Source: an uncultured Clostridia bacterium (GTDB lineage: Bacteria > Bacillota > Clostridia > TANB77 > CAG-508). Taken from it: DNA of 64,000 nucleotides. The stretch is taken from positions 1 to 64,000 of the forward strand of contig CAPPGO010000009.1 of assembly GCA_948678575.1 (NCBI GenBank), written 5' to 3'. Below the pieces are notes generated by a model. It ran no database searches and was not told the DNA's origin. It worked only from the letters and a program-made list of their open reading frames with translations. Both the position numbers and the translations under genes were made by a program. This document shows positions 17,848 through 26,273 of this stretch, in pieces (the first letter of the stretch is position 1; every line of letters begins with the position of its first letter).

Positions 17848-18299
17848 ATTTCACCTCATATTTTATATGTTATTATATATTATCTTAATCTTACTATTTT
17901 TATCTAGTTTTGTAAAGAATTATAAATTTGTTTATCTTTATGATTTACCTTTTGCCATACATCCAAATCTAATTTTTTGTCAATTAACTTTATCATTTCT
18001 TTTTGATTTTTTAAAATTATTTGATATAAATCTTTTCTGCAATTTAGTATTATTTCTTATATTATTATCTTCTATTTTTTGATTGATACTGGTATCCAAT
18101 ATTTAATGGATAGGTTACATCATTTATATAAATTTTTCTTTAAATGATTTGATTGTTTTCATTTCAACCACCCCAATTCCAACATTAAAAATCCAACAAA
18201 AAAATAGAATACTTCAATCAATTTGAAATATTCTGCAATATAGATGATTAATGCACTTTATTAAATTTTTATAGTGGTTGGAAGTTTTTAAAGTCCACA
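17848..18299. other. Right end of the element, mostly non-coding
   Basis: 452 bases without an intact gene. It holds a 50-codon open remnant (17904-18056, minus) and the right attP arm at 18275-18298. Nothing else supported. Confidence 0.5.
17904..18056 (-). pseudogene. Possible C-terminal remnant of an unknown gene
   Basis: A 50-codon open segment with no start codon at its head, hydrophilic and helix-like (contains KEMIKLIDKKLDLDVWQK), ending at TAG 17904. Its composition is more protein-like than the flanking sequence, so it may be the tail of a deleted cargo gene; chance is possible. Confidence 0.25.
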
Positions 18300-18302
18300 G
18301 GT
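18275..18302 (+). other. attR: right junction of the serine-recombinase element
   Basis: The right attP arm is 18275-18298 (begins TGGTTGG, ends GTCCAC); the core AGGT is 18299-18302. Right of the core the host gene resumes in frame with I-D-L-N-L-Q-F. Confidence 0.82.
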
Positions 18303-18761
18303 ATTGACTTGAATTTACAATTTCCAGCTGGTTGGGAACAAGCCAAAGAAATAAAATATAAACAAGGATTTGATAAGCCTGCTCCTCGTGACTTCGTTGG
18401 ATATGGACCGCTTACTGCTCCTGAGTCTATTGGTATATATAATTTTATATTAGCTCATAATTTTTCTTTAATGATTACTTACCACACACAAGGTGAAGTA
18501 ATTTACTGGCAATATCAAAATTATGCACCTCCAATTTCTTTGACAATTGCAAATCAATTTGCTAAAACTTCTGGATATCAAGTAGCTAATACTCCTTATG
18601 AGTCAAGTTTTGCAGGACTTAAAGATTGGTACATTTATTATTACAGACGCTCTGGTTTTACAATAGAAGCGGGGCACGGAATAAATCCTCTCCCAATTTC
18701 TCAATTTGATGAAATTTATAATAAAAATTTGGGAATTTTAGTTAATGGTATGATGCAATAA
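18300..18761 (+). pseudogene. 3' part of the split M14 endopeptidase
   Basis: Continues the zinc peptidase begun at 9156 from the Gly codon at the core. It supplies the third zinc ligand (His in TYHTQGE), the substrate-binding Tyr region and the catalytic Glu in TIEAGHG. It has no start or ribosome binding site of its own; an in-frame TTG at 18309 is not a credible start. Joined to 9156-9968 it gives a 424-residue protein of normal length. Confidence 0.9.
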
Positions 18762-18766
18762 AAAGC

Positions 18767-18820
18767 AAAATGTGAAACAAAATTGATAATTCATATTAAT
18801 CAATGTTTCACATTTTTATT
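18767..18820. terminator. Terminator after the endopeptidase gene
   Basis: AATGTGAAACA pairs with TGTTTCACATT, extended inward by TTGAT/ATCAA, then TTTTTATTT on the plus strand. Confidence 0.75.
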
Positions 18821-18840
18821 TCTAATATTTATACTTATAG

Positions 18841-19542
18841 CTATTTTTTCCAATAATTTCCGCCTTGGTATATAAGTTTGTCACCTTCTTTAATATCTTC
18901 ATACAGTTCATTAAAAAATTCTATTTCTTCAATACCTTCTTTTCCTGCATTAATATTATTGCTTAAATCATATAGCCACACTCTTCCTGAATATTTTTCT
19001 CCTACCTCATAAATATGTCCTTCTATTCTTTTGTTTTCTAGATATTTATTCTGCTCTTCTATATTTTCTTTAATCATATCATTTATTTCTTTTTCAACAG
19101 CTTTTGTCCCATCTTTATCTAATACAAATTCGTTACTTTTATTTCTTAAAACACTACCTAATTTACAGCCTTCTGGTAAATCTTCTATTAATTTTGTAAT
19201 AACTTTATGATTTTTATCTTTATTACAACTACATAAATTATATGAATCTTTTTGACTTGAATTATTATATATATAATACATATCTCCTTCTTGTTCTGTT
19301 TTTTCTGCATAATTTCGTAAAATATTAACTCTATCTAAAAGCATCTTATCTCTAAATTTTGTAATTATTTTAGTATCATATAGTGTTAAATCATCTGCAA
19401 GTAAATTATTATATTCACTCTCCTCTTCTACCATTAATCTATCATTATCTTTTAAATAATTTGTTAGTTCTTTCATAAAATTTTGTACAAATTCTTTTTC
19501 TTTTACACTTTTAACAACTTCATTTATTAAGTCTAAATTCAA
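18841..19542 (-). CDS. Hypothetical 233-residue cytoplasmic protein
   Basis: Not recognised. Highly charged, no signal peptide or membrane helix. A helical N-terminal half (KEKEFVQNFMKELTNYL) is followed by a CSC motif (about 103-105) and a C-terminal module rich in Gly and aromatic residues (GEKYSGRVWLYDLS, LIYQGGNYWKK) that resembles small beta-barrel tails. The ATG at 19542 has AAGGAGTG upstream. It stands alone; an inverted repeat at 19613-19656 separates it from the nuclease gene. Confidence 0.6.
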   Translation of the reverse strand: MNLDLINEVVKSVKEKEFVQNFMKELTNYLKDNDRLMVEEESEYNNLLADDLTLYDTKIITKFRDKMLLDRVNILRNYAEKTEQEGDMYYIYNNSSQKDSYNLCSCNKDKNHKVITKLIEDLPEGCKLGSVLRNKSNEFVLDKDGTKAVEKEINDMIKENIEEQNKYLENKRIEGHIYEVGEKYSGRVWLYDLSNNINAGKEGIEEIEFFNELYEDIKEGDKLIYQGGNYWKK

Positions 19543-19610
19543 TAAGCATCACTCCTTTTTTTAATTTTATAATTTGGAAAATTTACTATTGATAAATAGT
19601 AATAAGAAAT

Positions 19611-19658
19611 AAACTATTGTAAAATTATACATTACTTTATATAACTTTACAATAGTTC
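19611..19658 (-). terminator. Inverted repeat between the nuclease and the 233-aa gene
   Basis: AACTATTGTAAA pairs with TTTACAATAGTT with a 22-nt loop. Lies just past the nuclease stop (19668), so probably its terminator, though the T-run is weak. Confidence 0.45.
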
Positions 19659-19667
19659 TAAATAAAT

Positions 19668-20414
19668 TTATTCTTCAAAACTTTCACCAGTTGCATAATC
19701 AATTATTATTTTTGGTTGCACATTATAACAATACACATTAAAACAAATTCCATTTCCTGCGTCTTCCACCGACATTGCTTCCATTTGTACTCCACTTGCT
19801 AATTTATTATCTCCTTCATATATTGGAGTAACTCTATATAATACATGATTATTTATATTTTCAGCTATATAATCATCTACTTTATTTTCAAAAGGTAACA
19901 TTCCTTCTGTATTCAAATATCTTGTACCTGTAATTAAATTATTTTTATTTGCATTTTCCCCAGCCAATTGCCAACCAATTAAATGACAACGATTATATAA
20001 ATATTTATCTTTAATTACATCATCATATCTTTTTTGCATCCAACCAGAAAGATCTTTTATTTGTCCTATTTCTCCTCTTTCTTCACCTTCTTTTGGCATC
20101 AATTCTTTACAAACATTTGCATATGCCACTCCACTTCTGCCTAATTCATCCCAATCGCTATATGTTTCAAAAGCTTGTGTTGTATAATCTTCTTCGGTAA
20201 AATATGGAATATTATTATTTATTTCTACATACGGACTTGATGAGTATTCTGGTATTGAAGATAAATCAAAAATTACTTCATTTTCTAAAACATTATTTTC
20301 TTCATTTTCGGGATTTTTTTGAAATTCTATATTTTCATAAACTAAAATAACAATTATTAAAATTACAGCAAATATTGCCTGATTCAAACTTAATTTTTTA
20401 CTTTTTTTACTCAT
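19668..20414 (-). CDS. Secreted or membrane-anchored DNA/RNA non-specific endonuclease
   Basis: Member of the DNA/RNA non-specific endonuclease group related to streptococcal EndA and other DNA-entry nucleases. 248 residues: a basic tail, one membrane helix (about 11-28), an extracytoplasmic nuclease domain with NRCHLIG at 141-147 (His as general base, in place of the usual DRGH) and a downstream NKNNLITGTRYLN segment carrying the metal-binding Asn. Possible role in DNA degradation or uptake outside the cell. It lies just after a GIY-YIG gene in the same direction. The Cys in place of Gly beside the catalytic His is noteworthy. Confidence 0.78.
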   Translation of the reverse strand: MSKKSKKLSLNQAIFAVILIIVILVYENIEFQKNPENEENNVLENEVIFDLSSIPEYSSSPYVEINNNIPYFTEEDYTTQAFETYSDWDELGRSGVAYANVCKELMPKEGEERGEIGQIKDLSGWMQKRYDDVIKDKYLYNRCHLIGWQLAGENANKNNLITGTRYLNTEGMLPFENKVDDYIAENINNHVLYRVTPIYEGDNKLASGVQMEAMSVEDAGNGICFNVYCYNVQPKIIIDYATGESFEE

Positions 20415-20434
20415 AAATTATTCCTCTTATGTTT

Positions 20435-20743
20435 TTATACAATATTTTTAATTCTTCTATATTTTCTGCAATCAATTTTTCCTGTCAAATATGTAGATAG
20501 TTTTTCTCCATTTATTAAATTTTCCTTTTCATTTTTAGGAAGTTGTTTAATTTGATATTCTAGTTTACATGCTGATGACTTTTCTAATGTTTGCCACGCT
20601 GTTTCTAATTTAATTACTTTATGAGATTTAGTATATTTCGCTCCATTTTTTGAAGTATGTTCTTTTAATCGTTTTTCTAAATCATTTGTTATTCCTGTAT
20701 AAACTGAATTACCTTCACATCTTAACATATATGTATAATACAT
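20435..20743 (-). CDS. GIY-YIG nuclease-fold protein (UPF0213 type)
   Basis: A 102-residue single-domain GIY-YIG protein of the YhbQ/YazA group. Seen: YTYMLRC (3-9) and VYTGIT (13-18) forming the GIY..YIG-type core, R25 after DLEKRLKEH, and E72 region. Small members of this group are cytoplasmic with DNA nuclease activity in some cases. It lies 10 bases after the PTS gene on the same strand and precedes the secreted nuclease. Confidence 0.87.
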   Translation of the reverse strand: MYYTYMLRCEGNSVYTGITNDLEKRLKEHTSKNGAKYTKSHKVIKLETAWQTLEKSSACKLEYQIKQLPKNEKENLINGEKLSTYLTGKIDCRKYRRIKNIV

Positions 20744-20753
20744 TATGCACTCC

Positions 20754-21830
20754 TTATTTTTCTGATTGTAATTTCATATCTCCATCTTTTATTATATTCT
20801 TTTTTCTTAATATAAAAGCTACTGTTCCAGCTATTATTGCTGGTAAAATAAAATGTAATAATAATATTTTTAATAATAATACCATTGGAGTTTCTGTTCC
20901 AATCATAGTTTCCCAAGTCATAATTTGACCTACTAATCCAGATGTTCCCATACCTGCACCAGAAGCATTATTAGTCATTTGAAATACTGTTGTAGATAAA
21001 GGTCCTAAAATTGCACTAGCAATTATTGCTGGAAGCCAAATTACTGGTTTTTTCATGATATTAGGAACCTGTAACATTGAAGTTCCTATTCCTTGTGAAA
21101 TTAATCCACCAAATTTATTTTCTTTAAAACTTGCTACGGCAAAACCAATCATATTTGCTGAACAGCCTACTGTTGCAGCACCAGCTGCTAATCCACTTAA
21201 ATTTAATATAATTGATATTGCTGCTGAACTTATAGGAAGTGTTAAAATCATTCCCATTATTACTGAAACTAGTATTCCCATTAAAATTGGTTGTCTTTCA
21301 ACAGACCAATTTATTAATGCACCTAATCCTGTCATAAAGCTAGAAATTATTGGTCCTATTAGTAATCCAACTAATGCCCCAGATAAAATTGTTGTAAGTG
21401 GTACTAAGATAATATCAACTTTTGTTTTTCCTGTTATTAAATTTCCTAATTCTATTCCTATTATTGATGCAATAAATGCTCCAAGTGGCTCTCCTGGTCC
21501 TGAAAATACAATAAGCCCTGTTTCTGTAAATACTTTTCCAGCTAATATTTGAGTAGCAAACGCACCTACCATACCTGCTATTCCAGCAGATACTGTCACA
21601 TAAGTCCCTGAATTAAATTTAATTGCAACACCTATCCCAATTCCAGCACCAGTTAAAGCTGATGCAATTTTTCCAATTACTACAATTAACTCTCCAATTC
21701 TGCCAGGTATAAAGCCACCTATTTGAGTTAAAATTAGTCCTATAATTAAAGTTGCAAATAATCCCCAAGCCATTCCTGTAAGACCTTCAACAAAAACATG
21801 ATTCAAAACTTTTTTAATTTTATTCTTCAT
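20754..21830 (-). CDS. PTS transporter subunit IIC-like membrane protein
   Basis: 358-residue polytopic membrane protein of the PTS_EIIC_2 family. About ten hydrophobic segments rich in Gly and Ala, with conserved-looking loops GTSGLVGQ and GTETPMV near the C terminus and GPGEPLGAF near the middle. No IIA or IIB genes are adjacent, so substrate and phosphorylation route are unknown. It may act as a stand-alone transporter. Confidence 0.8.
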   Translation of the reverse strand: MKNKIKKVLNHVFVEGLTGMAWGLFATLIIGLILTQIGGFIPGRIGELIVVIGKIASALTGAGIGIGVAIKFNSGTYVTVSAGIAGMVGAFATQILAGKVFTETGLIVFSGPGEPLGAFIASIIGIELGNLITGKTKVDIILVPLTTILSGALVGLLIGPIISSFMTGLGALINWSVERQPILMGILVSVIMGMILTLPISSAAISIILNLSGLAAGAATVGCSANMIGFAVASFKENKFGGLISQGIGTSMLQVPNIMKKPVIWLPAIIASAILGPLSTTVFQMTNNASGAGMGTSGLVGQIMTWETMIGTETPMVLLLKILLLHFILPAIIAGTVAFILRKKNIIKDGDMKLQSEK

Positions 21831-21851
21831 TTATTTTCCCCTCCATTATAA

Positions 21852-22742
21852 TTAATGATTTTCAAAAAAAGTTAATACTTCTCGAAATCTATCTTCTTGA
21901 TTATTTTCTACTTGAATAAATTCATGCCTATAACCATCAAGTAAATTAAGTTCTACATCTCTTATTCCTACTTCTTTTGTATAAAATTCATATAAGTTTT
22001 CCATACCTTTTCCCATATCCCCAACTGGATCATTCTTTCCAGCCATTAACAATAATGGTAAATCTTTTCTCAAAGAATTTTTATAAGTTTTAGTATAAAG
22101 ACTTTTTAAACCTTTAAAAAAATCTGCATAAAAACGATTTGAACATGTAAAACCACAAAATTTATCTTCTTTATATCTTTTGTTATTTTCTTTATCATCA
22201 CTTCCCCATTCTCTATCAGGGAATTTTTTAGAATATATACCAAATGAAAGTCGCTCTATTAATTTTGATGGTTTACTTTGGTTTCCAAAGAAATTAAATA
22301 TACCTGTAACTATTGAACCTAAATACACTTCATAATCTTTTTTCTTATTACTACCAGCAATTACAGCTCCATCTATTAATTCTCCATATTTTCCTATATA
22401 ACTTTGTGTAATAAATGAACCATAAGAAAAACCAAAAACAAAATATTTTAAATTAGGATACTTTTCTTTATAATACTTTGTAATTTCTCCTTCATCATGT
22501 ACAGTATCTTCAAACATATCTCCTTCACAAAATCCAAGTGTTTCTGAATCCGTTTTTCCATGTCCACGATGGTCATCTGCTACAACTAAGTATCCATTTT
22601 CATTTAAAAACTTAGCAAATTTCTCATATCTTCCTGCATGTTCAGCCATACCATGTATAATTTGAACTATTGCATTAGGAGCATCTACTTCAAGCCATTC
22701 ATGAATATATATTTTTTTATTATCAAAACTTTTAAACTCCAT
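21852..22742 (-). CDS. Alpha/beta hydrolase, monoacylglycerol-lipase-like
   Basis: Cytoplasmic serine hydrolase of the Hydrolase_4 (lysophospholipase/monoglyceride lipase) family, 296 residues. Seen: oxyanion-side HGMAEH (30-35), DDHRGHG (56-62), nucleophile elbow GFSYGS with S106, a later Asp in GKNDPVGD, and the catalytic His in GYRHEF. The signature HGMAEHAGRY is typical of the family. It is 22 bases upstream of the PTS gene on the same strand. Confidence 0.87.
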   Translation of the reverse strand: MEFKSFDNKKIYIHEWLEVDAPNAIVQIIHGMAEHAGRYEKFAKFLNENGYLVVADDHRGHGKTDSETLGFCEGDMFEDTVHDEGEITKYYKEKYPNLKYFVFGFSYGSFITQSYIGKYGELIDGAVIAGSNKKKDYEVYLGSIVTGIFNFFGNQSKPSKLIERLSFGIYSKKFPDREWGSDDKENNKRYKEDKFCGFTCSNRFYADFFKGLKSLYTKTYKNSLRKDLPLLLMAGKNDPVGDMGKGMENLYEFYTKEVGIRDVELNLLDGYRHEFIQVENNQEDRFREVLTFFENH

Positions 22743-22885
22743 TACTTATACCTTTCTTATAGTTTTTATTTATTTCTATATCATATTAACACAAATACAT
22801 TAAAATATCTATATTCACAACTAAATTTAATTGACAAAAAAATTCCATATATATATAATTTATGTATATACATAGGAGGTTTAAT

Positions 22886-24649
22886 ATGTCTTTTTTTGAT
22901 GATGATAAAAAACTTGAAAATACCGAAGATGAACAATATGAAGAAGAATTAGATGATGATGAATATGAATATGTTGAAGTTGACGAAGATGAAGATTTAG
23001 AAGATGGATACGAATATGTCGAAGTTGATGATGATGGAAATGAAATCATTTCTGAACAAACTAATCAATCTTCTCCAGAAGTTACAGAAGAAAATGCTTC
23101 ACAAAAAATTGATGATGACTTAAATCCACCACAACTTGCAAATATTCAATTAGAATACGCATATTTAGGACTTTTATTTAATAACCCAAAAGGAATATCT
23201 GTATATTATTTTACTTATGATGAATGTTTCTTTTCTACTGATGCTTTGGAAAATTTATATAAAATTATTCTATTCCAAGATGGAGAAAAATACGCTCCAC
23301 CACAAGCAAAAGAAAAGTTTAATTTACCATTAGAAGATGCTCAAACTTATGATTTAAAATTGCAACTTAAAGGAGCTGTGTCAAGAAGAAATTTTAGTTT
23401 AGAGCATATTTATACTGAATTAAAAAAACTATTTACTTTGAAAAAAGCTTTTTTAAATTCTCCAACTAAAAAAATGCAAGATAAAATATTAGAAATCGCA
23501 AGTTATGAATTGTATAAGCAAATGTCTGTTGAAGAAGTTGAAAATGCTATTGAACAAATAACTGTTACAAACAAACTAAGTCAAGCTGTTCTTAATGAGA
23601 ATGTTACAAGCTTTTTACTTGCTGGTGAAAGTAATTTAACAAATGGACTTCAAATTCCATTCAGAATATTATCTACTGTTTTCAAAGGACTTCGTAAAGG
23701 TGAAACAATGTCTTATGCAATGCCATCTAACTCTGGTAAAAGTAGATTTACAGTTAATTTAGCAGCCTATCTTGCTTTCGTTCAAAAGAAAAAAGTTTTA
23801 ATTATTTCTAATGAGATGACAGAAGATAAAATGAAACTTTGCTTAATTACAACAATTTTAAATAATGCTGAAATTCAAGAATTACATGGACAAAAACTTT
23901 CAAAAACAGAAGGTGAACTATTAGAACTTAAATTCAGACCTGATGAACAACACAAATCAAAAGTAAAACTTGACAAAAATGGATTTATTTTAAAAGAAGA
24001 TAATGAAACTAATGCAGAATTTACTGCTAGACTTGAAACTGTTTCAACTGAATTTAAACAAACTATATTGGTAACTGAGTGGTTAGCAAAACAAATTGAT
24101 AATTCTATATATTTTATACATGTTACTGAACACTCTAATGAAGATTTAAGAAAAATTATCTTAAACTATTATTATAAAGAAAATATCGAATATGCTTTCT
24201 ATGATACTATGAAAACAGAAATTGCTGATATAGGAAATGGAGAAGAACTTAAAAAGACTGCAACTGTTCTTTCTACTATTGCACAAAAATTCAAAATATT
24301 CATAGCTTCTTCTTTGCAATTATTAGAAAGTACAACTTTACCTGTCAACTTAACAATTAATGATATGTCAGCTAGTAAAACTGTAAAAGAAGTTTTGGAT
24401 ACTCTTTGCTTAATTAAACAAATAAACAATCAAACTCTTTCAAAATATGAATATTCTTTAACTGATGATTATCAAAAATGCTATGATTTAGAACCATCAT
24501 CAGATCCAGATGTTAGATATTATGCTTGTGTTGTTGATAAAAATAGAGCTGGTGCTAAACCAACAGTTTTATTTAGATTAAACTTGGCATATAATCATTG
24601 GGAAGAATTAGGATATCTTAGACTAAAACAAGAATTTGTTGAAATTTAG
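22886..24649 (+). CDS. DnaB-like RecA-fold ATPase with an acidic N-terminal repeat
   Basis: 587 residues from the ATG at 22886, chosen because GGAGG precedes it. The N terminus (about 5-58) is extremely acidic and contains the phrase YEYVEVD twice (near 27-33 and 42-48). The C-terminal half resembles the DnaB helicase ATPase: a Walker A-like PSNSGKS (280-286, lacking the usual first Gly), VLIISNEMT, a Walker B-like IEYAFYDTMK, and a SSLQL/SASKTVKE region. A DnaB-fold protein outside a replication locus, possibly phage-derived or a specialised loader. The true replicative helicase is probably elsewhere. Strong terminator follows. Confidence 0.72.
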   Translation: MSFFDDDKKLENTEDEQYEEELDDDEYEYVEVDEDEDLEDGYEYVEVDDDGNEIISEQTNQSSPEVTEENASQKIDDDLNPPQLANIQLEYAYLGLLFNNPKGISVYYFTYDECFFSTDALENLYKIILFQDGEKYAPPQAKEKFNLPLEDAQTYDLKLQLKGAVSRRNFSLEHIYTELKKLFTLKKAFLNSPTKKMQDKILEIASYELYKQMSVEEVENAIEQITVTNKLSQAVLNENVTSFLLAGESNLTNGLQIPFRILSTVFKGLRKGETMSYAMPSNSGKSRFTVNLAAYLAFVQKKKVLIISNEMTEDKMKLCLITTILNNAEIQELHGQKLSKTEGELLELKFRPDEQHKSKVKLDKNGFILKEDNETNAEFTARLETVSTEFKQTILVTEWLAKQIDNSIYFIHVTEHSNEDLRKIILNYYYKENIEYAFYDTMKTEIADIGNGEELKKTATVLSTIAQKFKIFIASSLQLLESTTLPVNLTINDMSASKTVKEVLDTLCLIKQINNQTLSKYEYSLTDDYQKCYDLEPSSDPDVRYYACVVDKNRAGAKPTVLFRLNLAYNHWEELGYLRLKQEFVEI

Positions 24650-24654
24650 ATAAA

Positions 24655-24688
24655 TAAAAAACTCCGACAAAAGTCGGAGTTTTTTTAA
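24655..24688. terminator. Bidirectional intrinsic terminator
   Basis: AAAAAACTCCGAC pairs with GTCGGAGTTTTTTT around AAAA; serves the DnaB-like gene and the convergent small membrane-protein gene. Confidence 0.92.
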
Positions 24689-24924
24689 CACATTCTTCTA
24701 TCACAAGTTAAAAGAACTATATTTATAATTATCAATAAAACTAATATCGATATAAAAACAATTAAAGCAGGTAAAGCTGCTAATATTGTTGTAGATAATA
24801 AAGCTCCAACTATTAGTCCTACAATTACTAACAATACAGTAATTAAAATAAATAATACTATTCCTAAACAACTCTTATTTTTACATCTTTTACATGAATA
24901 ATATTCTTCCTGAGGTTCTATCAT
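24685..24924 (-). CDS. Small Cys-rich membrane protein
   Basis: 79 residues from the ATG at 24924, which has GGAGG 8 bases upstream; an in-frame ATG at 24939 lies before that site. N-terminal SCKRCKNKSC (four cysteines, possible zinc or disulfide site), then two hydrophobic segments (about 23-46 and 50-72) and a final CDRRMC. Not recognised. Confidence 0.6.
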   Translation of the reverse strand: MIEPQEEYYSCKRCKNKSCLGIVLFILITVLLVIVGLIVGALLSTTILAALPALIVFISILVLLIIINIVLLTCDRRMC

Positions 24925-25070
24925 ATTGTTCACCTCCATATTTAATTATCTATATTATATTTTATGAATATTACTTAAAATTTGTTATACTTTAATCTAC
25001 TTTTTCTTGAAAAAAATATAATTTAGCGATAAAATTTATTTATAATATACAAAAGAAGGAGTTTGGTAAA

Positions 25071-26243
25071 TTGACTTACACATATTTTTTAGAACTTGGT
25101 TTAATAATATTATTTGTAAAGTTTTTTTCATTACTAACAAATAAATTTCACATTCCAAAAGTACTTGGTGCTTTACTTGTTGGAATTTTTTTAGGTCCAG
25201 CAGTATTAGACATTGTTCATACTTCAAGTTTTTTAGACATTTTATCTAAAATTGCAATTGTATTTATAATGTTTTTAGCTGGAATGGAAACTCGATTAAA
25301 AAGTTTCATTGCGGGAACAAAAAAATTTGCTATTATAGCTATTATGGGTATTATATTTCCTTTAATTTTGGGATTTTTATTTAGTAGATTATATACACAT
25401 GATTTTGTAGAAAATCTAATTTTTGGAGCTGTTATTACTTCAACTTCTGTAAGCATTACAATAGAAGCTTTAATTGAATTAAAAAAGATGAAAACCAATG
25501 TTGGACTGGCTATATTAGGCGCAGGAGTTTGTGATGATATCTTAGGAATTATTTTCTTGACATTCGTTATTAACAGTAAGAATTTAACTTTTGGAACATT
25601 TGCAGTTATATTTGCAAAAATATTCTTATTCTTTTTAGTAGCAATTGCATTTGGTTTCCTAGTATACACAATATTTGTCTTCCTTGGAAAATTGCTTCAT
25701 ACTGATGATATTCCAGTTTATGCAATAGCATACGCTTTGATTATGGCTTCTATGGCTGAATATTTTGGTGTAAGTGGTATTATAGGTTCATATATTGCTG
25801 GACTTGTAATTGGAACTACTGATGGTGCTAAAAAAACTAAAAAGCAAATTGATACATTGGTTGAACTTTTCTTCTCTCCTATATTTTTTGCTAGTATAGG
25901 ACTAAATTTAAAATCACTTGCTTTTTCATTTGAAGCTTGGATATTTATATTTGGATTTGCAGCAATTACTATCTTATCAAAAATACTTGGCAATGGATTT
26001 GGTGCAAAAATGTGTGGATATAAAAAACAAGATGCTCTTAGAATTGGTATTGGAATGTCTACTCGTGGAGAAGTAGCTCTTATAATGCTTGAAGCAGCTG
26101 TTGAATTAGCTTTAATACAAGAAACAAGTTTCTCAATAATATTAGTTGCTATTTTACTAGTAGATCTAATTTCTCCTATATTATTAAATATGAGTTTTGA
26201 AAAAAATAAAAAAGTAGATACAGAAAAATTACAAGAAGCATAA
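25071..26243 (+). CDS. Monovalent cation:proton antiporter (CPA2/KefB-like)
   Basis: 390-residue membrane antiporter of the CPA2 family, with 12-13 hydrophobic helices. Seen: the LGALLVGIFLGPA helix, an acidic FLAGME segment, the GAGVCDDILG motif that holds the ion-binding aspartates, and a FFASIGLNL loop. No C-terminal TrkA_N domain, so it is not a full Kef channel. Start is TTG at 25071 with AGGAG about 9 bases upstream. Ends in a perfect terminator. Confidence 0.88.
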   Translation: MTYTYFLELGLIILFVKFFSLLTNKFHIPKVLGALLVGIFLGPAVLDIVHTSSFLDILSKIAIVFIMFLAGMETRLKSFIAGTKKFAIIAIMGIIFPLILGFLFSRLYTHDFVENLIFGAVITSTSVSITIEALIELKKMKTNVGLAILGAGVCDDILGIIFLTFVINSKNLTFGTFAVIFAKIFLFFLVAIAFGFLVYTIFVFLGKLLHTDDIPVYAIAYALIMASMAEYFGVSGIIGSYIAGLVIGTTDGAKKTKKQIDTLVELFFSPIFFASIGLNLKSLAFSFEAWIFIFGFAAITILSKILGNGFGAKMCGYKKQDALRIGIGMSTRGEVALIMLEAAVELALIQETSFSIILVAILLVDLISPILLNMSFEKNKKVDTEKLQEA

Positions 26244-26273
26244 AAAAAGCTCCATTAATTGGAGCTTTTAATT
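26240..26273. terminator. Bidirectional terminator between antiporter and amylase
   Basis: AAAAGCTCCA and TGGAGCTTTT pair around a TTAAT loop between two convergent genes. Confidence 0.88.

Larger units (their letters stand above)
9969..18299. mobile_element. 8,331-bp integrated element with serine recombinase and defence-type cargo
   Basis: Bounded by a 4-bp core AGGT at 9968-9971 and 18299-18302. Removing one core copy plus the intervening DNA rejoins the endopeptidase gene in frame as ...K-A-N-I-E-G-I-D-L-N-L..., which matches the conserved sequence of the family. The rejoined outer ends form an attP with 24-bp arms (20/24 inverted match) around CCACA-GG-TGTGG. Cargo: SDR, large serine recombinase, small ORFs, a decayed phosphatase fragment, GDPD, AbiEii/AbiEi-like pair, and a membrane-protein/PIN-like pair. 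There is no transfer machinery, so it is a site-specific integrative or mobilizable island rather than a self-transmissible ICE. Confidence 0.88.

Noticed and set aside
18309..18761. An independent small gene starting at TTG 18309
   Set aside because: No RBS; the sequence is plainly the C-terminal half of the M14 peptidase split by the element.
22786..23049. A Ser-rich ORF on the minus strand
   Set aside because: It is the antisense shadow of the Asp/Glu repeat of the DnaB-like gene.
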